From positions 1 to 7,942 of the forward strand of contig CAYNDV010000188.1 of the NCBI GenBank assembly GCA_964396055.1: DNA of 7,942 nucleotides, written 5' to 3'. Below are positions 1 through 6,220 of this stretch, piece after piece. Made by a program: the position numbers and the translations under genes. The notes beneath the pieces were generated by a model. The model saw only the letters and a list, made by a program, of their open reading frames with translations, made no database searches and had not been told where the DNA came from. The number at the start of each line of letters is the position of its first letter. Within the stretch, counting starts at the first letter, position 1. The DNA comes from CAYJPV01 sp964396055 (lineage in GTDB: Bacteria > Acidobacteriota > Vicinamibacteria > Vicinamibacterales > JAKQTR01).

Positions 1-823
1 AATCCGCGCCGGGCGCGTTGCGATAGAACCGGTCGCCGCTGATGCCGGTCCAGGTAGCCAGGTAGTACTCGTCGCCGTTCTGCGTGGAGGGCGAGACGAT
101 ATAGCGCAGCGCCGGGAACTCGCGGCGCAGCCACGAGCCCGTGTCGTCCTGGTCGCCGATCGCATAAACCCGCAACCGATCGACGAGGCGGGCAACCAGC
201 TCGGGGGGCCTGGTCGCCCGCGCCTGCACGAGCGCCTGCGCCAGCGTGTTCGTGCCGCCCCACGCCAGCACCCACAGCGGCCGGGGATCGTCGCGGTCCG
301 CCGCCCGCAGGATGAGGTCTGACCCCGGCGTAGCCTTGTCCGGCCCGACGGCCGCCAGGCCGTACTCCGGCTGGCCCTCGACGACGAGGGCTTGCAGCGC
401 AGCGGCCGGGGGGAAGCCTGGCGCATGCTTCGACAGGTTCGGCAACACCTGTTCATAGCCGCCGAGCACCGTCAGGATGACGTCCTTCCGCGGGCCGCGC
501 TTCAGCCACGTCGAGGTGGTGGCCACCAGTCCCTCCACCTCGAACTGGTTGGCGTAGACGAGAAACCTGACGAGCGACATCTGGTCGTCGGGTTCGTTCG
601 CGATGTCGGTCATCACGACGACACGCGGGCGGGGCGTGTAGGCGTCGGGCCGGGCGAGCCCCGACGGCACGGACGCGCCGGCGCCCGTGGCCTGCTCCGT
701 CGCCGGCAGGAAGGGGACGGGTGCAGCCGCCTGCACGGCCGGCGCAATCGTCCACCACGCGGACGCGGCGATTGCCGCCGCACCCGCGCCCAGGCTGACG
801 TAGAATCCCGTCATCATGCGCAT
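1..823 (-). CDS. DUF1593 / Sde182 nucleoside-hydrolase-like secreted protein (N-terminal part, cut by the window edge)
   Basis: My reading of the minus strand gives 274 codons without a stop, continuing past the left edge. Residues 1 to about 34 form a signal peptide: MRMM, a hydrophobic Gly/Ala/Trp stretch, then VQAAAPV. Residues 67-84 read RVVVMTDIANEPDDQMSL, followed by VRFLVYANQFEVEGLVATTS. This is the hallmark start of PF07632 (DUF1593), a nucleoside-hydrolase-like fold; D73, N76, E77, D79 and D80 form the acidic cluster expected at the active or metal site. Further on, PLWVLAWGGTNTLAQAL and RVYAIGDQDDTGSWLRREFP also fit. Relatives are annotated as cellulose-binding Sde182 proteins; the true substrate is unknown, so carbohydrate work is inferred from the neighbours. 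The ATG at 823 was chosen because GAGG lies 9 nt upstream. In-frame ATGs at 838, 817 and 814 are alternatives. It diverges from the GH3 gene with overlapping starts. The C-terminal domain lies outside the window. Confidence 0.85.
   Translation of the reverse strand, partial: MRMMTGFYVSLGAGAAAIAASAWWTIAPAVQAAAPVPFLPATEQATGAGASVPSGLARPDAYTPRPRVVVMTDIANEPDDQMSLVRFLVYANQFEVEGLVATTSTWLKRGPRKDVILTVLGGYEQVLPNLSKHAPGFPPAAALQALVVEGQPEYGLAAVGPDKATPGSDLILRAADRDDPRPLWVLAWGGTNTLAQALVQARATRPPELVARLVDRLRVYAIGDQDDTGSWLRREFPALRYIVSPSTQNGDEYYLATWTGISGDRFYRNAPGAD
801..806 (+). promoter_or_regulatory. Candidate -10 element (TAGAAT) for the GH3 gene
   Basis: TAGAAT lies 9 nt upstream of the GH3 ATG at 816 and is an unusually AT-rich hexamer here, one mismatch from TATAAT. 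There is no convincing -35 at normal spacing; TTGCCG at 772-777 is too far upstream. A start of transcription about 7 nt downstream would fall at about 813-815, giving a leaderless or nearly leaderless mRNA. That would fit the absence of a Shine-Dalgarno sequence before 816. It lies inside the DUF1593 coding region. Weak, inferred from position and sequence only. Confidence 0.3.
816..823. promoter_or_regulatory. 8-bp palindrome holding both divergent start codons
   Basis: ATGCGCAT is self-complementary. Read on the plus strand it begins the GH3 gene (Met-Arg-Met). Read on the minus strand it begins the DUF1593 gene (also Met-Arg-Met). With the chosen starts the two reading frames overlap by these 8 bases, so each gene's promoter must lie inside the other's coding sequence. 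Alternative starts (822 on plus; 817 or 814 on minus) would change the overlap by a few bases but would not create an intergenic promoter. Confidence 0.6.
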
Positions 824-3032
824 GCGTACCTGCCTCATCACCGCTCTCCTGCTCGTGTCCGGCCTGCTGTGGTCATCATCCTTCAACGCTCAGGCGCCCG
901 GTGCCGCCGACGCGCCGTTCCGCAACCCGGCCCTCGACGATGAGGCGCGGATCACGGATCTCATCTCGCGGATGACCCTCGACGAGAAGGTCGACGCGAT
1001 GGCCAACCGCGCCTCGGTGCCGCGCCTCAACGTCGTCGGCTCGCCGCACATCGAGGGCTATCACGGCGTGGCGCAGGGCGGGCCCAGCAACTGGGGCCAG
1101 CGCAATCCGACGCCCACGACGCAGTTCCCCCAGGCCTACGGGCTCGGCGCCACGTGGGATCCGGACCTGATCCGCCGCGTCGCGGCCCAGGAGGCGCAGG
1201 AGGCGCGGTATCTCTTCCAGAGCCCGGCCTACCGCCGTTCGGGCCTCATCGTCCGCGCGCCCAACGCCGACCTGGCCCGTGATCCGCGCTGGGGCCGCAC
1301 CGAAGAGGTGTTCGGCGAAGACCCGTTCCTCGTCGGGGCGCTGGCCACCGCGTTCACCCGTGGTCTGCAGGGCGACCATCCCCGCTACTGGAAGACCGCG
1401 GCGCTGCTCAAGCACTTCCTCGCCAACAGCAACGAAGACGGCCGCAACAGCTCGTCGTCGAACTTCGACGACCGGTTGTGGCGTGAGTACTATGCCTGGC
1501 CCTTCGAGCGCGCGGTCCGCGACGGCGGATCGCAGGCGATGATGGCCGCCTACAACGCGGTCAACGGCACGCCAGCCCACGTGCACCCGATGCTGCGGCA
1601 GATCGTCATGGGGGAATGGAAGCTCAACGGCATCCTGTGCACCGATGGCGGCGGCCTGGCCCTGCTGCAGACGGCCCACAAGGCGTTCCCGGACCTGGCG
1701 TCCGCGTCGGCGGCCTGCGTGAAGGCCGGCATCAATCATTTCCTCGACCGGCACCGCGACGCCGTGCTCGAGGCCGTGCAACGGGGCCTGCTGACCGAGG
1801 CGGATCTCGACGAGGCGCTGCGTGGGCTGTTCCGCGTGTCGTTGCGCCTCGGGCTGCTCGACCCCCCCGCGCAGGTGCCGTACTCCGGGATCGGGGCGCC
1901 CGGCGATCCCGAGCCGTGGGCGCAGGCCGGGACACGGGCGCTCGTGCGCGAGGTGACGCGCAAGTCGATCGTGCTCCTCAAGAACAGCGGCGGGCTGCTG
2001 CCCATCGACCGCCAGAAGGTGCGGTCGGTGGCCGTGGTGGGGCCGCTGGCCAATACCGTGCTGTTCGACTGGTACTCCGGCACGCCGCCGTACGCCATCT
2101 CGCCGCGGCGCGGCATCGAGCAGGTGGCGGCCGCGCCGCCGGCGGGCCAGCGCAGCGTCGGCGTGACGTGGGCCGGCGACATGAGCGACGCCGCGGTGGC
2201 GCTCGCACGCTCGCGTGACATGGCCATCGTGTGCGTGGGCAACCATCCTGAAGGCAACGGCGGCTGGGACGTGGTGACGTCGCCGAGCGAGGGCAAGGAA
2301 GCCGTCGATCGGAAGGCCATCGTGCTGCAGCCGGACCAGGAGGCCTTCATCAAGCGGGTCTACGAGGCGAACCCGAACACGGTCGTCGTGCTCATCGCAA
2401 ACTTCCCGTACGCCATGCCCTGGGCGGCCGAGCACGCGCCCGCCATCGTCCAACTGACCCACGCCAGCCAGGAACTGGGCACGGGGCTCGCCGACGTGCT
2501 GTTCGGTGCGTACAACCCGGGTGGCAGGCTCACGCAGACCTGGCCGCGCTCGCTCGAACAGCTGCCGCCGATGATGGACTACGACATCCGGCATGGGCAC
2601 ACGTACATGTACTTCCGTGGCGACCCGCAGTACCCGTTCGGCCACGGCCTGAGCTACACCACGTTCAGGCTGGCCAACCTTGCCGTCTCGCGGCCGGCCA
2701 TCGGCCTGGGTGACGAAGCGGCCGTGAGCCTCGACGTCGCCAATACCGGTGCACGCGACGGCGACGAAGTGGTGCAGCTCTACGCCCGCGTCACCGGATC
2801 GCCCGTCGAGCGCCCGGCGAAGAAGCTCGTCGGGTTCCTGCGCGTGACGGTGCCGGCCGGGCAGACGCAGCGCGTCACGATTCCGATCCGCGGGCGCGAC
2901 CTGGCGTACTGGGACGCCGCCCGGCACGCCTGGGCGCTCGAACGCGCCTCGCTCGAGCTGCTCGCGGGCCCATCGTCTGCCGACGCCGCGCTCACGTTGA
3001 AGGCGACGGTCCAGCTGACGCCGTCACGCTGA
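816..3032 (+). CDS. Secreted glycoside hydrolase family 3 protein (beta-glucosidase or beta-xylosidase type)
   Basis: A complete 738-residue exo-glycosidase, normal length for three-domain GH3 enzymes. Residues 1-27 are a signal peptide (MRMRTCLITALLLVSGLLWS, cleavage near AQA-PG). The GH3 N-terminal barrel covers about 60-345. It contains RDPRWGR (155-161) and KHF (199-201), substrate-site motifs of the family, and ILCTDGGGL with D277 as the expected nucleophile. The C-terminal domain starts near SIVLLKNSGGLLPI (384 on). EGKEAVDR (492-499) makes E495 the best acid/base candidate. FGHGLSYTTF (608-617) opens the fibronectin-III-like domain. It probably releases terminal beta-linked sugars from oligosaccharides in the periplasm or outside the cell. 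The sequence does not settle glucose against xylose specificity. ATG 816 has no Shine-Dalgarno; ATG 822 is in frame and equally compatible with the signal peptide. The gene diverges from DUF1593 and converges on the beta-helix gene. Confidence 0.93.
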   Translation: MRMRTCLITALLLVSGLLWSSSFNAQAPGAADAPFRNPALDDEARITDLISRMTLDEKVDAMANRASVPRLNVVGSPHIEGYHGVAQGGPSNWGQRNPTPTTQFPQAYGLGATWDPDLIRRVAAQEAQEARYLFQSPAYRRSGLIVRAPNADLARDPRWGRTEEVFGEDPFLVGALATAFTRGLQGDHPRYWKTAALLKHFLANSNEDGRNSSSSNFDDRLWREYYAWPFERAVRDGGSQAMMAAYNAVNGTPAHVHPMLRQIVMGEWKLNGILCTDGGGLALLQTAHKAFPDLASASAACVKAGINHFLDRHRDAVLEAVQRGLLTEADLDEALRGLFRVSLRLGLLDPPAQVPYSGIGAPGDPEPWAQAGTRALVREVTRKSIVLLKNSGGLLPIDRQKVRSVAVVGPLANTVLFDWYSGTPPYAISPRRGIEQVAAAPPAGQRSVGVTWAGDMSDAAVALARSRDMAIVCVGNHPEGNGGWDVVTSPSEGKEAVDRKAIVLQPDQEAFIKRVYEANPNTVVVLIANFPYAMPWAAEHAPAIVQLTHASQELGTGLADVLFGAYNPGGRLTQTWPRSLEQLPPMMDYDIRHGHTYMYFRGDPQYPFGHGLSYTTFRLANLAVSRPAIGLGDEAAVSLDVANTGARDGDEVVQLYARVTGSPVERPAKKLVGFLRVTVPAGQTQRVTIPIRGRDLAYWDAARHAWALERASLELLAGPSSADAALTLKATVQLTPSR

Positions 3033-3099
3033 AGCCGGACGCCACGAAGCTCGTCCGTCCGGCTAAAGCCGGACGCCACGCAGCTCGTCCGTCCGGCTA
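3032..3099. repeat. Tandem pair of 34-nt palindromic units, possible terminator
   Basis: Two adjacent 34-nt units (3032-3065 and 3066-3099) differ at one position (CCACGAAG against CCACGCAG). Each unit is itself an inverted repeat: AGCCGGACG pairs with CGTCCGGCT (3033-3041 with 3056-3064; 3067-3075 with 3090-3098), a 9-bp stem with a 14-nt loop. The array starts on the last base of the GH3 stop codon. The stems could end transcription from the GH3 gene, and from the opposing gene on the other strand, but no T-run follows, so a canonical intrinsic terminator is not shown. Confidence 0.75.
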
Positions 3100-3137
3100 A
3101 CCTGTCCCGAGCGACGTCGAGGGAAGCCGGACGCCAC
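3090..3137 (+). repeat. 48-nt dispersed repeat, left copy
   Basis: This stretch is identical over 48 bases, in the same orientation, to 7850-7897. It is a dyad: GTCCGGCT (3091-3098) is complementary to AGCCGGAC (3125-3132). Inside, TCCC (3105-3108) can pair with GGGA (3121-3124) around a loop containing CGACGTCG. It shares its left arm with the second 34-nt unit, so that arm can pair with either neighbour. It is probably a genome-wide dispersed palindromic element; only two copies can be seen here. Confidence 0.85.
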
Positions 3138-3162
3138 CAGGAACGCGCCCGACCCCACGCCG

Positions 3163-3187
3163 CGTAGTGCAGGGCTTCAGCCCTGCC
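3163..3187 (-). repeat. Hairpin repeat of the CGTAGTGC family, possible terminator of the beta-helix gene
   Basis: On the minus strand this 25-nt element follows the stop codon of the beta-helix gene directly. It folds as GCAGGGC-TGAA-GCCCTGC, a perfect 7-bp stem with a tetraloop, followed by the conserved tail ACTACG. It matches the two copies at 6157-6181 and 6196-6220 at 22 of 25 positions, and two of the three differences form a compensatory pair. Its position suits a transcript-end or RNA-stabilising hairpin. There is no T-run. Confidence 0.75.
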
Positions 3188-6127
3188 CTATCGTCCGGGC
3201 ACGCGCGTGCGGACGCTGTAGAGCGAGCCGCGAGCCGTGATGAACAACGTGCGCCGATCCGGCCCGCCAAACACGAGCTGAATCGGCCGCTCGGGCGTCT
3301 CGATCGTTTCCAGCAGCCGGCCGTCCGGCTCGTAGACCAGGATCTGCCCGGCCGCAAGGAACACGCGGCCGTCCGCATCGACCGCGACGCTTTCGCCGCC
3401 CATCTCGACGAACGGTTCGAACGCCGTGACGTTGCCGTCCGGTCCCATCGTGGCCCGCCACGTCGCGATGTCGGCTTCGCTGGTGACGTAGAACGGTTCG
3501 CCCGGCCGCACGGCCTGGAGGCCGAACGCCCGGATCAGATCCGCGCTCTTCACACCCCAGGATGTCGCGCCCGTGGCGAAGTCCCGTCCGGCGGAGATGT
3601 AGGTGGTCCCGTCCGCCGAGAGGTAGTGGTAGTCGCGCGTCACGGGCAGGCCCGTGGCGCGATCGCGAGCGATGCGCCAGTCACCCACGGGCCGCATGGC
3701 GGTCAGGCCCGGCCGCGGGGCGGCCGCCACCGGCGCGAGCACCTGCATCTGGTCGAGGGGCGATCCGGGCCTGAAGGCGTACACGGTACCGTTGCCGGCG
3801 TAGGACACCACGAGCAGCTGGCCGCTCTGGTCGAAGGCGAGGTTCACTGGCTCGAGGGGCGCGTCGTGCACGGTCGACACGCGGCGCTCGGAGACGGACC
3901 ACCGGTGGATGCGCTGGAACCGGGCCTCCACGAAGTAGAAGTCGCCGTCAGGGCCGGTGGCGCCGCCCGAGATGTTGAAGAAACCTCCCGCCAGGCGCTC
4001 CACCGAGGCCCCATTCTCGAGCACCGATGAGGGCGGCGGCACGCGGCGGGCCGGCGGGTCGCCCGTCAGCGTGAGCCACGCGAACTCGCGCTGACGCAGT
4101 TCCGCGCCGTGGGTGGCGTCACGGACGACGGCATCGTAGGAGACCTTGCTGTTGCTGTAGCAGTGGACGTTGCGGAACCGGATGTTCCGGGAGCCCTCGA
4201 CGGTGACGGCCCACGGGAACGGCTGGGACGAGCTGATCACGCGGTACACGAAGAAGTTGGCGATCGTGATGTCGCGCGATCGCACGATCTCCAGCTGCAG
4301 CGCGAACCCGCTCTCGCCGCGCTCGGCCTCCGTCTGCAGCGCGTACAGCTTCCAGTTCGCCACGTCGTGCAACTGCACTTCGTAACGGACGTGGTGCTCG
4401 CTCGACATGCCGTACACGCGGCCTTCCGTGTCGGTGTTCGAGACGAGCAGGCCCGCCTGCGCGAAGCTGCTCGGGGTCCAGAGGCCCAGGAACGTGCCGC
4501 CACCGCCGTCGGTGACCCAGAGACTGGGGTACTGGCTGTCCCAGCGGCGGGCTGCGTCGGGATCCGCCGTGCGGTTGTTGTTGTACGGGTTCGTGCGCGT
4601 GCCGTCGAGGTTGGCAGTGCCGTGGCCGCCAAGCAGGCGGACATCGTTCATCATGGAGCGCGAGCCGGCCATCCACTTCGCCGCCACGGCGCGTGAATTG
4701 ATGCCGTTCGTGTAGAGACCGATGCCGATGACGATGTTCGTCCCGCCACGGGGGGCTTCGACCATCGGCTTCGGCGGCCCGACACCCTGGAACGCCGCCG
4801 TGCGATCCAGCAGGATCAGTTGCGTGGCCAGCGGGTGCAGGCCGATCAACACCGTGTCGGGTTTCAGCGCGAGCGTGTCGCTGATGACGTACGTGCCCGA
4901 CGGGAAGTAGAGCGCGCGGTGCCCGGCGATCGCGCGGCGCAGGGCGTCCGTGTCGTCGGTGACGCCATCGCCCCGCGCACCGAGCGTGCGCACGTCGATC
5001 CACGTGGATGCCGGCGGGAGCGGAGGCAGATCGGTGGGGGGCGGCGGCGGCATCGCCGCGAGCGGTCTGGCATCGAGGCGCGACTCGGTGACTCCCGCCG
5101 CGGCGACGTGGGCGTAGTGCAGTCCGTGCGAGAACGCGCGCACCTCGTAGATGGCGCCGGCGCCGGCAAACGTCCGGCCGCTGTCGCGCAGCCGCAGGAA
5201 GGTGGGCACGTTGCGGCAGACGACCTGCTCCAGGTTGACCTGCGTCCGTGGGTTCGTCTCGGCACTGATGACGAACGCCGGCCCCGTGACGTCCTCCACC
5301 CGTCCGTCCGCGATCCACAACTCCTCGTGCGATCCCGGATCCACGGCGACGGCCGTCGGCACGCGCCTGAAGCTCGGGCGGATCAGCGTCAGGCCGGCCG
5401 CCGTCGAGCGGATGGCCGCCTCGCGCTGGCCTTCGAAGCTGACGTCCACCGCCGTCAGAGGCCAGCTGGGCGACGGGGTCCGCGTCCAGAGCCCGTACCG
5501 GCCGCCCGTGAACCGCACGTCCTCGAGCACGTTGCCCGTGTCGTGCACGCCGGCGAGCCCCGACCCGGCGCGGATCTCCATGTGCGCCAGGAACGAGTGC
5601 TGCGCGTAGGTGCCGCGCACGCCGACGGCGCCGGCGTTCCCGTCACCAATCTCGATGTCGATGTTGACCATCGCCGAGTAGAACGTGCCGGGGTTGGCGT
5701 CCGGCGGCCGGACGGTCCCCGCCGGGGTCTGCCCGGCAGGCGGCGCCTTGGGGCGCGACCCCGCGAAAAAGACCAGGTGGTGCTCTGCCTCGGGATCGCC
5801 ATAGCCAGGTGTGCCAGGCGCCAGCACGAAAACCGGCCGGCTCTGCCCGTAGCCGATCAGCCGGATGGACGGCCAGACGTACAGGGTCCCCGTGAGCCGG
5901 TACCGGCCCGGCGGCACAAACACGATGCCGTGGCCGCTCGTCTCCTGGACGCGGTCGATGGCGCGCTGCAGCGACGCGGTGTCGTCGGCGACGCCGTCGC
6001 CGCGGGCGCCCAGGCTGTCGGCGTACACGGCCTTCGGGTCGTCGAGACGGACCGGGTAGTAGGACTGGGCTGCCGCGGCCGTGGCCGCACAGCACACGGC
6101 GGCCACGGCACACAGGAGTCGAGCCAT
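3188..6127 (-). CDS. Secreted tandem beta-helix (GH55/pectate-lyase-3-like) protein fused to an SMP-30-like propeller
   Basis: A 979-residue protein. Residues 1-20 are a signal peptide (cleavage near AAAA-QS). The first beta-helix module has GARGDGVADDT (40-50) and runs to about 355. A Pro-rich linker follows (360-372). The second module has GARGDGVTDDT (383-393) and runs to about 690. G-x-GDGxxDDT is the signature of PF12708 (pectate lyase 3 / GH28-related), and two in tandem is the GH55 exo-beta-1,3-glucanase architecture. LYALQTEAERGE (595-606) resembles the GH55 catalytic QTE segment, which would make E600 the acid; this is from memory. Residues about 705-979 resemble SMP-30/gluconolactonase (GPDGDFYFVE, EPVNLAFDQSGQLLV, ESVAVDADGRVFLA, FGGPDRRTLFITARGSLY), but the first metal-ligand Glu appears to be T724. 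It probably attacks a polysaccharide outside the cytoplasm; glucanase, lyase or polygalacturonase activity is unresolved. ATG 6127 has AAGGAGG 9 nt upstream; GTG 6130 is an alternative. It lies 88 nt after the esterase, probably in one operon. Confidence 0.88.
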   Translation of the reverse strand: MARLLCAVAAVCCAATAAAAQSYYPVRLDDPKAVYADSLGARGDGVADDTASLQRAIDRVQETSGHGIVFVPPGRYRLTGTLYVWPSIRLIGYGQSRPVFVLAPGTPGYGDPEAEHHLVFFAGSRPKAPPAGQTPAGTVRPPDANPGTFYSAMVNIDIEIGDGNAGAVGVRGTYAQHSFLAHMEIRAGSGLAGVHDTGNVLEDVRFTGGRYGLWTRTPSPSWPLTAVDVSFEGQREAAIRSTAAGLTLIRPSFRRVPTAVAVDPGSHEELWIADGRVEDVTGPAFVISAETNPRTQVNLEQVVCRNVPTFLRLRDSGRTFAGAGAIYEVRAFSHGLHYAHVAAAGVTESRLDARPLAAMPPPPPTDLPPLPPASTWIDVRTLGARGDGVTDDTDALRRAIAGHRALYFPSGTYVISDTLALKPDTVLIGLHPLATQLILLDRTAAFQGVGPPKPMVEAPRGGTNIVIGIGLYTNGINSRAVAAKWMAGSRSMMNDVRLLGGHGTANLDGTRTNPYNNNRTADPDAARRWDSQYPSLWVTDGGGGTFLGLWTPSSFAQAGLLVSNTDTEGRVYGMSSEHHVRYEVQLHDVANWKLYALQTEAERGESGFALQLEIVRSRDITIANFFVYRVISSSQPFPWAVTVEGSRNIRFRNVHCYSNSKVSYDAVVRDATHGAELRQREFAWLTLTGDPPARRVPPPSSVLENGASVERLAGGFFNISGGATGPDGDFYFVEARFQRIHRWSVSERRVSTVHDAPLEPVNLAFDQSGQLLVVSYAGNGTVYAFRPGSPLDQMQVLAPVAAAPRPGLTAMRPVGDWRIARDRATGLPVTRDYHYLSADGTTYISAGRDFATGATSWGVKSADLIRAFGLQAVRPGEPFYVTSEADIATWRATMGPDGNVTAFEPFVEMGGESVAVDADGRVFLAAGQILVYEPDGRLLETIETPERPIQLVFGGPDRRTLFITARGSLYSVRTRVPGR

Positions 6128-6136
6128 CACGATGTT

Positions 6137-6143
6137 CCTCCTT
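6137..6143 (-). promoter_or_regulatory. Shine-Dalgarno sequence of the beta-helix gene
   Basis: AAGGAGG on the minus strand lies 9 nt before ATG 6127 and 6 nt before the in-frame GTG 6130. It decides the start here, together with the signal peptide that follows. The same frame is open upstream to 6274, but that extension runs through the hairpin repeats and into the esterase gene. Confidence 0.85.
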
Positions 6144-6154
6144 CCCGGCGGAGT

Positions 6155-6181
6155 CCGGCAGGCCTGAAGGCCCGCACTACG
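6155..6181 (+). repeat. 27-nt hairpin repeat, copy 1
   Basis: This copy is identical over 27 bases to 6194-6220. It contains GGCC-TGAA-GGCC, a 4-bp stem with a TGAA tetraloop that extends through an A-C mismatch to GC/GC, and ends in CACTACG. It lies between the esterase stop codon and the beta-helix ribosome-binding site. If transcribed it forms a hairpin in the intercistronic RNA, which could adjust the expression of the downstream gene. Confidence 0.85.
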
Positions 6182-6193
6182 TGTGCGGTCGGC

Positions 6194-6220
6194 CCGGCAG
6201 GCCTGAAGGCCCGCACTACG
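6194..6220 (+). repeat. 27-nt hairpin repeat, copy 2 (supplies the esterase stop codon)
   Basis: This is a perfect copy of 6155-6181, in the same orientation, with 12 nt between the two. It overlaps the 3' end of the esterase gene: the TAG stop (6218-6216, minus strand) is the TAG within the conserved CGTAGTGC tail of the repeat. The downstream frame of the esterase mRNA is therefore repeat sequence. Confidence 0.87.

Noticed and set aside
392..943. 183-codon open frame on the plus strand at the left end
   Set aside because: It is antisense to the DUF1593 frame, which has a signal peptide and the family's TDIANEPDDQ motif. The product here is Arg/His-rich noise.
876..2927. 683-codon open frame on the minus strand opposite the GH3 gene
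   Set aside because: Arg/His/Val-rich product with no recognisable domain or signal peptide. It lies wholly antisense to a gene with clear GH3 motifs; GC-rich coding DNA often lacks antisense stops.
4119..5318. 399-codon minus-strand frame inside the beta-helix gene
   Set aside because: An out-of-frame shadow with Arg/His/Ala-rich composition and no domain.
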